From: CAVZCK01 sp963798805
GTDB lineage: Bacteria; Pseudomonadota; Alphaproteobacteria; Rhizobiales; Rhodomicrobiaceae
DNA: 64,000 bases
NCBI GenBank assembly: GCA_963798805.1
Contig: CAWCVC010000011.1
Coordinates: 248,001-312,000, forward strand
Direction: 5' to 3'
Under the pieces are notes generated by a model. The model saw only the letters and a list, made by a program, of their open reading frames with translations. It was not told where the DNA came from and did not search any database. The position numbers were made by a program, and so were the translations under genes. Positions within the stretch are counted from its first letter, which is position 1. Each line of letters begins with the position of its first letter. Positions 9,083-17,496 of this stretch are shown here, in pieces.

Positions 9083-10872
9083 TTCGTCTCGGCGGCCGGC
9101 GGCGTCTGCGGCGGCGCCACCTTGGTGTCGAGCGCGGCCCGCGTGGTCGGCTCGTCGACGAGGCCGTTGGCCAGTTTCTGCCGGATCTTCTTCTCGTCCT
9201 CGGGCTCAGGCTTCAGATCGAGCGCCTGTTTCCACTGATAGCCGGCCTCGAGACGCCGGCCAACTTTCCAATAGGCGTCGCCCAGATGATCATTGATCAC
9301 CGCATCGTCGGGCTTGAGCTCGACGGCCCGTTCCAGATGCTTCACCGCCTGAGCGTAATCGCCCTGCCGGTAATAGGCCCAGCCGAGGCTGTCGACGAAG
9401 TAGCCGTCATTCGGCCGCTTCTGCACCGCGCGCCGGATCAGGTCCATCGCCTCTTTGACGTTCAGGTTCTGATCGACCCAGGAATAGCCGAGATAGTTCA
9501 GCGTCAACTCCTGGTTTGGATCGAGAACGAGCGCCTTTTTCAGATCGGCCTCGGCCTTCGGCCATTCCTTCAGCCGCTCATAGCTGACGCCGCGGGCGTA
9601 ATAGATCGACCATTGCGACTTGTCCTCCGGACCGAGGCGCTGGATGGCCTTGCTGTAATAGTCGACGGCCTCGCCATATTGCTTGTTGCCGCGCAGCAGA
9701 TTGCCCAGCGTGTAATAGGACCGCATATCGTCCGGATAGGCCTTGATCAGCTCGAGCAGCAGCGCCTTGGCGTCGTCGAGGCGCTCCATCGAGTTGAGAT
9801 CGTAAGCCTTGCGGAGCTGCGCATTCAGCCAGAGAGGCGAGGAGCGCGGCACCTTCTGAAAGGCTTCCGCCGCCGTATCGTAATTCTTGATCTGATCGTA
9901 AAGCTCGCCGAGCGCATAGTCCGCGATCACATAGTCGGGCTTGGCATAGAGTGCGAGCTGAAGATAGATCTGGCCGGCGTCGACGATACCGTCGCTGGTG
10001 AGAGCCTCGCCGATGCCCTGATAGACCTCGGCCAATCCCTCACTGGCGCTGGTAACGACCAAATCGGGCTTCTTGCCTGCCTCGATCTCGTCTTCGAGCG
10101 CTTGCACGAGCGGGTTGGCGTTCGGCAGCTCGAGATGCGGCTGCAGGATCGACTTGGCGAGCTTGTCGTCGCCCCAATGCGCCGCGTGGCGCGCATAGGC
10201 GACAGCAACGCGAACATTTTTCGGATTGGCGTCATACAGCTTCTTATAGAGGGCGGCCGCGGTCCTGCGCTGCTGAGCCAGATCCGCGATCATGGCGCGG
10301 TGAAGCTGCTCGATGTGCTGTGAGCCCTCGGTCTGCGTATAGCCGGACTCGCCGGTCAGCTTCAGCGCGTTCTTGGTCTGGCCGCGAGCGAACGCAACCC
10401 AGGCGCGGCAGAGGCGCGAGGTGAGATCCGCGATCGGACCGTTGCCTCCGGCCTGGAAATATTTGTCCGAGACCCGATAATCCTTCTTCAGGAAAGCATC
10501 GATCCCCATGAAGAAGGTGGCGATCTTGTTCTCGTCTTCCTTCTCGACGAGATCGCGGGCCAGCGAGCGGGCGTCGGAGAATTTGCCCGTGGCGATCTTA
10601 AGCTGAAACGCTTCTTCGAGAATTTCCTTGCTGTAGGGATCTCTTTCCAGCGCCCGGCGGTAATATTCCGCCGCCGACTCATTGTCTCTGAGGCTGCGCG
10701 CCACGCGTCCAGCAAGATAGTCTCCGAACAGCGAATTGCTGTCCTGGGTGAGATAATCGTCGGAATCGGACGGGTTGGTTTCGAGGGCGGCAAGGGGAGC
10801 AGCCGCGAACAGCGCCACAAGGCCGCCAATCAGGAGGGCCGATGCCTTGGGTCTCGATGTGATGGACTTCAT
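9079..10872 (-). CDS. Secreted/envelope TPR-repeat protein
   Basis: 597 residues. The N-terminal signal peptide (LLIGGLVALFAAAPLAALE) predicts export. The rest is tetratricopeptide helices, the clearest at about residues 375-560 (for example DYAQAVKHLERAVELKPDDAV). The gene directly precedes ispE with overlapping stop and start, an arrangement I know from other Hyphomicrobiales. Likely a periplasmic scaffold or outer-membrane-associated assembly protein; the partner is unknown. Confidence 0.88.
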   Translation of the reverse strand: MKSITSRPKASALLIGGLVALFAAAPLAALETNPSDSDDYLTQDSNSLFGDYLAGRVARSLRDNESAAEYYRRALERDPYSKEILEEAFQLKIATGKFSDARSLARDLVEKEDENKIATFFMGIDAFLKKDYRVSDKYFQAGGNGPIADLTSRLCRAWVAFARGQTKNALKLTGESGYTQTEGSQHIEQLHRAMIADLAQQRRTAAALYKKLYDANPKNVRVAVAYARHAAHWGDDKLAKSILQPHLELPNANPLVQALEDEIEAGKKPDLVVTSASEGLAEVYQGIGEALTSDGIVDAGQIYLQLALYAKPDYVIADYALGELYDQIKNYDTAAEAFQKVPRSSPLWLNAQLRKAYDLNSMERLDDAKALLLELIKAYPDDMRSYYTLGNLLRGNKQYGEAVDYYSKAIQRLGPEDKSQWSIYYARGVSYERLKEWPKAEADLKKALVLDPNQELTLNYLGYSWVDQNLNVKEAMDLIRRAVQKRPNDGYFVDSLGWAYYRQGDYAQAVKHLERAVELKPDDAVINDHLGDAYWKVGRRLEAGYQWKQALDLKPEPEDEKKIRQKLANGLVDEPTTRAALDTKVAPPQTPPAAETK

Positions 10873-11216
10873 AGATCCCTTTTCTCAGTAATCTGTGCTT
10901 CTGCGTGGGGGCGGCGTCGCATATGAATTTCTAAGGCTAGCATAAAGAAATCTGCAAATCACGCATGGCGGAGCATGGAGCCGATTCGGCCAGGAAGGCT
11001 GATCAAAACGGCAGCCTTTAGGCAGATGCACTGCAAAATCAGCTTAGCTGCTATCCTTTGTCGCACCATAGCCGGACTGCAACAGTCCGAATGACTGCGA
11101 ATGCATCATGGCGCGGTGCGGAAATATCAGCCGAATGTGCTCCGGGGCGGCGATTGTCGAGGCTGCGAGCGCGGATCGCACCGGCCGGGCGGCTTGCTGA
11201 TCGCCGGCTCATGGGC
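10873..11216. other. Intergenic region between glyQ and the TPR gene
   Basis: About 340 bp with no convincing gene. A short perfect hairpin CGGACTG-caa-CAGTCCG sits at 11073-11089 but no T-run follows it. In many relatives glyS follows glyQ; no part of glyS is visible here. Confidence 0.45.
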
Positions 11217-12272
11217 TCAGGCTGCGCCGCCGCCTTCGGTCCGCAACCAGGCCTCGCAGCAGGCCTTCGCCAGATCGCGCACGCGCAGAATGTAGCTTTG
11301 CCGCTCCGTCACCGAGATGACGCCGCGCGCATCCAGGAGGTTGAAGATGTGCGAGGCTTTGATGCACTGATCGTAGGCCGGCAGCGCCAAGCGGTGGCGC
11401 ATGTCGTTGCTGCCCGCATCAGGGGCTCCGACCGCCAGCAGATCCCGGCATTCCCTTTCGGCGTCACGGAAGTGCCTGAGCAGCATTTCGGTGTCGGCGA
11501 ACTCGAAATTGAAACGCGAATATTCTTCCTCGGCTTGCAGAAAAACGTCGCCGTAAAGCACTTTCCGGTCATCCGCGCGGCCGTTGAAATTAAGGTCGAA
11601 CACCCGGTCGACGCCCTGGCAATACATGGCAAGGCGCTCCAGCCCATAGGTCAACTCGCCGGACACGGGGTCGCAATCGAAGCCGCCCACCTGTTGAAAA
11701 TAGGTGAACTGCGAGACCTCCATGCCGTCGCACCAGACCTCCCAGCCGAGTCCCCAGGCGCCGAGCGTCGGGCTCTCCCAATCGTCCTCGACGAAGCGGA
11801 TGTCGTGCAGATCGGGGTTGATGCCGATCGCCTGGAGGCTTTGCAGATAGAGGTCCTGAATGTCCGGCGGCGACGGCTTCAGGATCACCTGGAACTGATA
11901 ATAATGCTGCAGCCGGTTCGGGTTCTCGCCGTAGCGGCCGTCCTTCGGGCGGCGCGATGGCTGCACATAGGCCGCACGCCAGGATTTCGGGCCGAGCGAG
12001 CGCAGCGTCGTCGCCGGGTGGAAGGTGCCCGCTCCGACCTCCATGTCATAAGGCTGCAGGATGACGCAGCCCTGCGCCGCCCAGAAATGCTGCAGCGTCA
12101 GGATCAGATCCTGAAACGACTTGTCGGGCCTCAGACCGATGGTTTTGGCGAGCGCGGCACCGCTCGGCGCAGCCGGCGCGGCTTTCTTGCTTGCGGGTTT
12201 GCCTTGCGAGGCAGAGCGCGTTGCCGGCCCCTTTGCCTTGCCGCTGGCAGCGGAGGATTTAATCCGTTTCAT
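11217..12272 (-). CDS. glyQ: Glycine--tRNA ligase alpha subunit
   Basis: Catalytic subunit of the heterotetrameric bacterial glycyl-tRNA synthetase. SFQDLILTLQHFWAAQGC, QPYDMEVGAGTFHPAT and QYYQFQVILKPSP are diagnostic. The open frame begins at 12326, but the first ATG lies inside a dispersed repeat. The next Met (MKRIKSSAASG, 12272) is a more credible start and still leaves a Lys/Ala-rich N-terminal extension of about 45 residues before the conserved core. The beta subunit gene glyS is not in the window, so the two subunits are encoded apart. Confidence 0.95.
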   Translation of the reverse strand: MKRIKSSAASGKAKGPATRSASQGKPASKKAAPAAPSGAALAKTIGLRPDKSFQDLILTLQHFWAAQGCVILQPYDMEVGAGTFHPATTLRSLGPKSWRAAYVQPSRRPKDGRYGENPNRLQHYYQFQVILKPSPPDIQDLYLQSLQAIGINPDLHDIRFVEDDWESPTLGAWGLGWEVWCDGMEVSQFTYFQQVGGFDCDPVSGELTYGLERLAMYCQGVDRVFDLNFNGRADDRKVLYGDVFLQAEEEYSRFNFEFADTEMLLRHFRDAERECRDLLAVGAPDAGSNDMRHRLALPAYDQCIKASHIFNLLDARGVISVTERQSYILRVRDLAKACCEAWLRTEGGGAA

Positions 12273-12305
12273 GGAAAGCTGCGGTTCCGAAATCGATGGC
12301 GGACC

Positions 12306-12475
12306 CTCGTGGAGCGAATTTGACATTTGAGACCCCGTCTGCTGCGAATTCGCACTCAGATGTCAAATTCAAAAGCTCCGCGAGAATCATAAGGTCGCTT
12401 AGTGGCTCTTCAATTCTAACACTCGTGGGAGTGCTCGCCGCGGGTGGAATGCGAGCGTTAGAATTGAACCACTAG
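12306..12475. repeat. Bipartite hairpin element, copy A
   Basis: About 170 bp made of two consecutive long hairpins. The first (12306-12384) pairs a GTGGAGC-AATTTGACATTTGAG arm with its complement. The second (12398-12475) pairs a TTAGTGGCTC-AATTCTAACACTCG arm with its complement ending CCACTAG. A 13-bp linker (AATCATAAGGTCG) joins them. It is a close sequence relative of copy B at 21935-22100. It lies over the upstream edge of glyQ and contributes the outermost ATG of that frame. Confidence 0.9.
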
Positions 12476-12529
12476 AACGGGTCGCGAGTGCCGGTCAAGG
12501 ACGCAAGAGCGCCGCGAGATGCCGTCCGC

Positions 12530-12730
12530 TCAGAGGCTCAGGGGATGATAATGACCGGTGGCGGGGTCGAATTGGAGATGCGGCCGGCGTCCGTTGCGCG
12601 TCCAGTCGAGAATGCGCTCCGCACGCTGGATCTGCCCCTCGACCCGGGCGACCTCCTGCCGGAACCAGCGGAACGCAAACCAAGTCGCGGCCAGGACCGC
12701 TGCGAAACAGATCAATTGCGGCAACATCAT
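12530..12730 (-). CDS. Small single-pass membrane protein, hypothetical
   Basis: About 66 residues from an ATG preceded by GAGG. One N-terminal membrane helix (LPQLICFAAVLAATWFAFRW) leads into a short basic amphipathic helix (RVEGQIQRAERIL) and the tail DPATGHYHPLSL. The organisation looks like a genuine small inner-membrane protein. It lies between glyQ and the S49 peptidase on the same strand. Function unknown. Two or three adjacent Met codons make the exact start uncertain. Confidence 0.6.
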   Translation of the reverse strand: MMLPQLICFAAVLAATWFAFRWFRQEVARVEGQIQRAERILDWTRNGRRPHLQFDPATGHYHPLSL

Positions 12731-12776
12731 ACACCTCACAAACGCCTTACGAACACGACGGCCCGAACGCGCAACC

Positions 12777-12881
12777 AGAGCGGCAAATCCTTAGATTGGA
12801 ATCGGAAGCGCCGCTCCGCCTGTTTGTTTTGGCATCGGATTTGTCCGAAAACCGCTTCGCACTTTTCGGTCCGATGCTCTA
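12777..12881. repeat. RIME-like palindromic element, copy 1
   Basis: A ~105-bp element. The left hairpin has arms AGAGCGGC and GCCGCTC around AGATTGGAATCGGAAG. The right palindrome has arms GCATCGGATTTGTCCG and its near-complement ending CCGATGCTCTAGA. The same element recurs at 17309-17413, inverted at 36123-36222 and partly at 28329-28368. It resembles Rhizobium-type intergenic mosaic elements. Its terminal CTCTAG provides the TAG stop of the S49 peptidase gene. Confidence 0.9.
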
Positions 12882-13739
12882 GAAACCGAACCTTGCCCAG
12901 ATCGCTCTCGCTTCGATGGCCGAGATGACGTCGTCGGCGATACTCATCGCCGCATGTCCCGGGAACGAAACATCCAGGGCGGAAATCACGCCGGGCGTGC
13001 GGCGGCGGAACAATCCGCGCTCGGCGGAAACCAGCCGGAGCCGGACCTTGTCGCCGTACAGCTCGCGCATCTTCGTCCTGACATCCATGACGCCATCGAT
13101 CAGGCCAAGCTCAAGCGCCCGCTTTCCGCCCCAGAACTCGCCTGTGAATAACTGCCCGTCGGCGGCCTCGATCTTCCGGCCCCGCCGGTCGCGCACCAGT
13201 TCGATGAAATCGTCGTGGATGCTCGACTGGATGGCTTTGAGCCGCTCGACGTCTTCGGGCCTTTCCGGCTGGAAGCTGTCGAGGATCATCTTGCGCTCGC
13301 CGGCGGTGTGGACCCTCCGTTCGACGCCAAGCTTGTGGATAAGGTCGACGAAGCCGAAGCCGGCATAGACGACGCCGATCGAGCCGACGATCGAGGAGCT
13401 GTCGGCATAAAGCTCGTCGCCCGCGCACATGATCATATAGCCGCCCGATGCGGCGACATCCTCGGCGAACATATAGACGCGCACATTTTTCTGCCGCGCG
13501 AGGTCGCGGATGCGCTGAAAAATGAGACGGGACTGCACCGCCGAGCCGCCCGGCGAGTTGATCTGAATGGCGACCGTCTCCTTGGCCATGGAAAAGGCGC
13601 GCTCGAGCGTAGTGGCGATATTCGTCAGCGTGAGGCCCTGCCGCAGCGGCGTCACGGCACCGATCACCCCGCTCAGCCGGACGACAGGCACGACGGGATG
13701 GCGGTGGATCAGGCGTCTGATCGTCGTAATCGGGTTCAT
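12879..13739 (-). CDS. S49 family peptidase (SppA/SohB-like)
   Basis: Serine protease of the ClpP/crotonase fold that degrades cleaved signal peptides or membrane proteins. The nucleophile Ser sits in DVAASGGYMIMCAGD and is followed by SSSIVGSIGVVYA. The general-base Lys is probably that in AGERKMILDSF. Length (286 residues) fits the short single-domain S49 type. The N-terminus is basic with a weakly hydrophobic start (HPVVPVVRLSGVIGAV). The last codons and TAG stop run into a dispersed repeat, so the C-terminus may have been altered by that insertion. Confidence 0.92.
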   Translation of the reverse strand: MNPITTIRRLIHRHPVVPVVRLSGVIGAVTPLRQGLTLTNIATTLERAFSMAKETVAIQINSPGGSAVQSRLIFQRIRDLARQKNVRVYMFAEDVAASGGYMIMCAGDELYADSSSIVGSIGVVYAGFGFVDLIHKLGVERRVHTAGERKMILDSFQPERPEDVERLKAIQSSIHDDFIELVRDRRGRKIEAADGQLFTGEFWGGKRALELGLIDGVMDVRTKMRELYGDKVRLRLVSAERGLFRRRTPGVISALDVSFPGHAAMSIADDVISAIEARAIWARFGF

Positions 13740-13874
13740 GATGAAAGCTTAGCTAAGGCTCCGTTGGAGAATGCGAATAAATTGTGAATGAAGGCTTTCC
13801 GGCTGCAAATCGCCTCCCGGAAAGGCTGAGAGCTATTCCGCAAGCAATCCGACGCCGGTGCTTTTCCGGAGATG

Positions 13875-14669
13875 CTATTTGCCGGGGCGAAGATCAAGCC
13901 CGGCGCCATCGCGCAGGAGGGCCTGGGCCGCCTCGGAAAACGCATTTCCCCCGCCGTGCAGCACCATTCCGGCCGCGAGATGGAGCGGTGCGCGGCTCGC
14001 CTTACGGCCCTGGATGAGGATGCGGCAGGCGGCCGAGCTTTCGCGCGGAAACAGCGGATAGACGACCAGATCGCCGAAGCGGCTTTCACATGATTTCAGA
14101 AGTTGAGGCAGCGCCTCCGCCCGGTGCACCACTGTGATGGTTCCGCGCGGTTTTACCAGCGCTGCCAGGCATTTGAACCAGAGTTCCAGATCCCCCGGCG
14201 CGGCGCCGTGGGCGCGCCGAAGCATCGGGTCGGGCGGCAAGCGAGCCTTCCCCTCGGAGAGGAAGGGCGGGTTGGCGACGGCGTGGTCGAAACTGTCGGG
14301 CGCAAGCCCCGCGTCGAACAGCCGGCTGACCGGCGCTGTCAGATCGCCGCAAATGAAGCGCGCCCGCTCCGAAAGCGCGTTTCGCGCCGCATTGCCGCGC
14401 GCGAGGGCGCAAAGCTCGGCATCGATTTCAATGCCGGTGACCTCGGCGCCCTCCACCCGACGCGCCAGCGCCAGCGCCACGATGCCGCTGCCCGAGCCCG
14501 CATCCAGCACCTTTTGGCCCGCTTTTGCCGGACAGGCCGCCGCAAGAAACAGTGCGTCGAGCCCCGCCCGCGAGCCGGTTTTCGGCTGCGCAAGCGTCAA
14601 ACGGCCGCCGAGAAAATCGTCTTCGGTGGTGGCAAGTTCACTGGGGCGTATGCCGCTTTCAGTCGTCAT
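13875..14669 (-). CDS. tRNA1(Val) (adenine(37)-N6)-methyltransferase-like protein
   Basis: SAM-dependent methyltransferase of the TrmN6/YfiC group. The SAM-binding motif VLDAGSGSGIVALALA is present, followed by an acidic site (IEIDAELCALA). The catalytic NPPF motif of N6-adenine methyltransferases appears as VANPPFLSEG. The likely start at ATG 14669 (MTTESGIRPSELATTEDDFL) overlaps the end of the upstream DUF2007 gene by 11 bp, so translation is probably coupled. The exact RNA target is inferred from family, not seen. Confidence 0.88.
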   Translation of the reverse strand: MTTESGIRPSELATTEDDFLGGRLTLAQPKTGSRAGLDALFLAAACPAKAGQKVLDAGSGSGIVALALARRVEGAEVTGIEIDAELCALARGNAARNALSERARFICGDLTAPVSRLFDAGLAPDSFDHAVANPPFLSEGKARLPPDPMLRRAHGAAPGDLELWFKCLAALVKPRGTITVVHRAEALPQLLKSCESRFGDLVVYPLFPRESSAACRILIQGRKASRAPLHLAAGMVLHGGGNAFSEAAQALLRDGAGLDLRPGK

Positions 14670-14886
14670 CCAGGTCCGGGAGCTCGATGTCGGCCGCGCC
14701 GACGATCCGTCTGGCCTGCCGGAGATCCTCATCGAGCACCATCAGCCGTCGAGGCAGAATCCCGAGCGAGCCGTCCATGATGCTCATATGGAGATCGGCA
14801 ATCTCATACGGAATCCTCGCTTCGTTCAGCAGGGCCTGGACATAGGATAGCAGGACGGCATCATTGCTCCTGAGCAGCTCTTTCAT
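14659..14886 (-). CDS. DUF2007 family protein
   Basis: A 75-residue protein beginning MKELLRSNDAVLLSYVQALL, with the family pattern of an N-terminal helix followed by ILPRRLMVLDEDLRQARRIV. DUF2007 proteins are thought to be small signalling or regulatory domains related to PII-like folds; the function is not established. The larger open frame reaching 15312 is not used: the ATG at 14886 matches the family start. It overlaps the methyltransferase gene downstream. Confidence 0.88.
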   Translation of the reverse strand: MKELLRSNDAVLLSYVQALLNEARIPYEIADLHMSIMDGSLGILPRRLMVLDEDLRQARRIVGAADIELPDLDDD

Positions 14887-15085
14887 GGTCTCTCCGCTAT
14901 CGGGCAAGCTTGACGCCGCGACGTTTCCACCTATTGCGGCCCGGCACCGCCGCGCCGACTCTAGCGTTGTAATCTGAACGCAGGGCATTGAAAAACCCGA
15001 AATAGCCGGATCGAAGGCCAAGCGCCATGCATGCTTGACCAGGCGTTCGCCCGTGAGGCTAATACGGCGGCGTGAAGATTGTCCC

Positions 15086-15095
15086 GAGGAGGAGG
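15086..15095 (+). promoter_or_regulatory. Strong ribosome-binding site setting a TTG start
   Basis: The purine run GAGGAGGAGG is followed after 5 bases by TTG at 15101, in frame with the polyprenyl synthetase. The upstream in-frame ATG at 15035 would place this site inside the coding region, so TTG is the better start. Confidence 0.6.
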
Positions 15096-15100
15096 CGCAA

Positions 15101-16117
15101 TTGGGTGTGGTTGTCTCATTGGAGGAGCAGCGCGAGCCGCTCGACAAGCTGAAGCCGTTGATGGCGCTGGTCGGCGACGACATGACGCGCGTCAACCGCA
15201 TCATTCTCGACAAGGCGCGCTCCGATGTCGACCTCATCCCGGAACTCGCGCGCCACCTCATCGATTCCGGGGGCAAGCGGATGCGTCCCATGCTGACGAT
15301 CGCGGCCGCCAAGCTCTGCGGCTATGAGGGGGAGAGCCACGTGAAATTGGCGGTCACCGTCGAATTCATGCACACGGCGACGCTGCTTCATGACGATGTC
15401 GTCGATCAGAGCGATCTGCGCCGGGGCAAGGTCGCGGCGCGTCTCCTCTGGGGCAACGAAGCGAGCGTCCTCGTCGGCGATTTCCTGCTCGGCCAGGCCT
15501 TCAAGATGATGGTCGAGGTCGGCTCGATGGGCGCCTTGCGCGTGCTTTCGAATGCCGCTGTGGTGATTGCCGAGGGCGAGGTCATGCAGCTTTCGGTGTC
15601 GAAGAACACGGCGACCACCGAGGACGAATATATGGCGGTGATCAACGCCAAGACGGCGGCCCTGTTTTCCGCCGCCGCCGAGGTGGGCGGCATCATTGCG
15701 GAGCGGAGCGCGGGCGAGCAGTCGGCCCTGCGCTCATACGGCAAGAATATCGGCCTCGCCTTTCAGCTTGTCGACGATGCGCTCGACTATTCCGGCGAGC
15801 AGGCCAAGCTCGGCAAGAGCGTCGGCGACGATTTCCGCGAGGGCAAGATCACGCTGCCGGTCGTGCTGTCGTTCCGGCGCGGGACGGAGGACGAGCGCGC
15901 CTTCTGGCAGCGGACCTTGCAGGATAGCGAGATGACGGACGGCGATCTGGAGCGGGCGATCAATTATGTGCGTCGCTCCGGCGCCATCGACGACACCATC
16001 AAGCGTGCCCGCCATTACGGTGCCATGGCCTGCGATGCGCTGGCGATCTTTCCGGAGAGCGGCGAGAAATCGGCGCTCATGGATGCTGTGGAGTTCTGCA
16101 TCAGCCGGCTGCATTGA
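15101..16117 (+). CDS. ispB: Polyprenyl (octa-/decaprenyl) diphosphate synthase
   Basis: Trans-prenyltransferase that builds the long isoprenoid side chain of ubiquinone. The first aspartate-rich motif is LLHDDVVDQSDLRRG and the second is QLVDDALDYSG; the GGKRMRP motif precedes them. With the TTG start set by the strong ribosome site the protein is about 338 residues (MGVVVSLEEQREPLDKL), the usual size. Exact chain length (octa versus deca) cannot be read; decaprenyl is common in this order. A bidirectional terminator separates it from the convergent porin gene. Confidence 0.94.
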   Translation: MGVVVSLEEQREPLDKLKPLMALVGDDMTRVNRIILDKARSDVDLIPELARHLIDSGGKRMRPMLTIAAAKLCGYEGESHVKLAVTVEFMHTATLLHDDVVDQSDLRRGKVAARLLWGNEASVLVGDFLLGQAFKMMVEVGSMGALRVLSNAAVVIAEGEVMQLSVSKNTATTEDEYMAVINAKTAALFSAAAEVGGIIAERSAGEQSALRSYGKNIGLAFQLVDDALDYSGEQAKLGKSVGDDFREGKITLPVVLSFRRGTEDERAFWQRTLQDSEMTDGDLERAINYVRRSGAIDDTIKRARHYGAMACDALAIFPESGEKSALMDAVEFCISRLH

Positions 16118-16213
16118 GGTGAGCACGGGCTGACGCTCCGACGATTGCGAATTGTCCAGATACTGTCGGTGGAGCTTCACTCGCTCAAGCGCAACGACCC
16201 ACGCGGTAAAATA

Positions 16214-16238
16214 GAAACGGGGCGCAAGGCCCCGTTTC
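16214..16238. terminator. Bidirectional intrinsic terminator
   Basis: Perfect 10-bp stem GAAACGGGGC / GCCCCGTTTC with a 5-base loop (GCAAG). It lies between the convergent ispB and outer-membrane protein genes, with T-rich sequence on the plus-strand side and A-rich sequence on the other. Confidence 0.85.
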
Positions 16239-16262
16239 GAGTTTTCCAGATTTTGGCACCGA

Positions 16263-17042
16263 TTATTTCAGAGGAGCCTCGTATTCCTCGCCGCCAAAGA
16301 AGTAGTTGATGCGAGCACGGGCGACAAAGAGATTGTTGTCATGGTCGTCCGTCAGCTTGTATTCCTTGCAGAAGAGATCCCAATTGTAAACGTCCTTGCT
16401 ATCCGCGAAGGCGTAATAGAGCCCTTCAACACCCACGCTCCAATTCGCGGCCAGCTTATATTCGACGCCGCCGCCAACCACAGCTCCCACCTTGCGCTCG
16501 TCGTCCGTCTTATCGAATAGATACGGTCCCCACGGAGTGTCCAAGGTGATCTTACTGCCGTCGAATCCGGCAAACGCGACGCCGGCGGTCGCGTAGATCA
16601 GTAAGCTATCCATTGCATAGCCTAGACGCGCGCGGAGAGAGGCAAGGTAATTGATATTATCGCCGAAGCTGGCGTCACCTTCGATACCGAAGACTCTGTT
16701 TCCGAATTGCCAGTTATAGCCAACCTGTATACCGCCGATCAGGCTTGTATCATCGTCTCGGTCGCTTTCAAATTTGAAATGCTTGCTATCGACTGTCTTC
16801 CAGTCGGTGTCGGTGCACCATTTGCAGAAGCATCTCTCCTCCCCTTTGCAGCGTGATTGCCAATTCAGCGAGTCACCGCTCGTCCACAGGCCGCCGAGAT
16901 GACCACCAACGTACAAGCCGCCCCAAATCGCTGCCGGAGCCGGTTCATAAGGCATGTCCTTCATTGATAGATCGGCAGCCGATGCGGCACTTGCCGCACC
17001 AAAGAACGCCGCCGCAACGGCAAATACCGCGAGTTTGCGCAT
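16263..17042 (-). CDS. Outer-membrane beta-barrel protein (Omp25/31-like) with Cys-rich insertion
   Basis: A 259-residue porin-like protein. The signal peptide MRKLAVFAVAAAFFGAASAASA is followed by ADLSMKDMPYEPAPAAIWGG and GLYVGGHLGGLW, a pattern typical of Hyphomicrobiales Omp25/31 barrels. Repeated strands such as IGGIQVGYNWQFGN and the terminal ARARINYFFGGEEY complete an eight-strand barrel. Unusual: an extracellular-loop position (about residues 65-80) has a cysteine cluster (CKGEERCFCKWC), which could form disulfides or bind metal. Base composition is lower in GC than the neighbours. Confidence 0.88.
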   Translation of the reverse strand: MRKLAVFAVAAAFFGAASAASAADLSMKDMPYEPAPAAIWGGLYVGGHLGGLWTSGDSLNWQSRCKGEERCFCKWCTDTDWKTVDSKHFKFESDRDDDTSLIGGIQVGYNWQFGNRVFGIEGDASFGDNINYLASLRARLGYAMDSLLIYATAGVAFAGFDGSKITLDTPWGPYLFDKTDDERKVGAVVGGGVEYKLAANWSVGVEGLYYAFADSKDVYNWDLFCKEYKLTDDHDNNLFVARARINYFFGGEEYEAPLK

Positions 17043-17062
17043 GATCTCTCTCCCCCCGCAAA

Positions 17063-17311
17063 GTGTCCCGAGCAGATGTCCCTAACGCCCCCAAGCGCGA
17101 AGACATCTACAGACGTTACGGAAAGCTATGGAGAGAAGAAACGCAAATCACGAAAGAAGAGCGAATCGCTAATTGGGCCAGACTGTGGCTGCATTGTGAC
17201 AAATGCGGCGATCTGAATTGCAATCCAGGATTGCATTACTTTCACAACTACAGATTGCAAAATCCGCAACTTCACGGAACCTGCACGCCGGGCTTCGAGA
17301 GCGTCGGCTAG
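17063..17311 (+). CDS. Hypothetical 82-residue protein
   Basis: GTG-started frame divergent from the porin gene. The translation has a basic helix (KREDIYRRYGKLWREETQ) and a Cys/His-containing half (LHCDKCGDLNCNPGLHYFH, then HGTC) that could bind zinc. Codon use is AT-richer than surrounding core genes. The TAG stop is supplied by the first bases of a dispersed repeat, so the frame may be truncated. I do not recognise a family; it may not be expressed. Confidence 0.4.
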   Translation: MSRADVPNAPKREDIYRRYGKLWREETQITKEERIANWARLWLHCDKCGDLNCNPGLHYFHNYRLQNPQLHGTCTPGFESVG

Positions 17312-17413
17312 AGCGGCGGACTCTTAATCGGAATCGGAAACGCCGCTCTCGCTAATTGTTTTTGGCATCGGATTTGTCCGAAAACCGCTTCGCACTTTTC
17401 GGTCGATGCTCTA
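17309..17413. repeat. RIME-like palindromic element, copy 2
   Basis: A 105-bp relative of the element at 12777. The AGAGCGGCG / CGCCGCTCT hairpin is perfect, and the GCATCGGATTTGTCCG palindrome ends GATGCTCTA. The leading TAG is the stop codon of the 82-residue frame. Confidence 0.9.
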
Positions 17414-17437
17414 TGCCCACGTTCTGCAAAACACGAA

Positions 17438-17463
17438 GGCGGCCAAGATGTCTCTTGGCCGCC
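17438..17463. terminator. Intrinsic terminator-like hairpin
   Basis: Perfect 11-bp stem GGCGGCCAAGA / TCTTGGCCGCC with a 4-base loop, 34 bp past the stop of the leftward porin gene. On the minus strand it is followed by TTCGTGTTTTG, consistent with termination of that gene. Confidence 0.75.
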
Positions 17464-17496
17464 CCGAGATGACAGAGGAGAGTGATTGAGAGAGGC

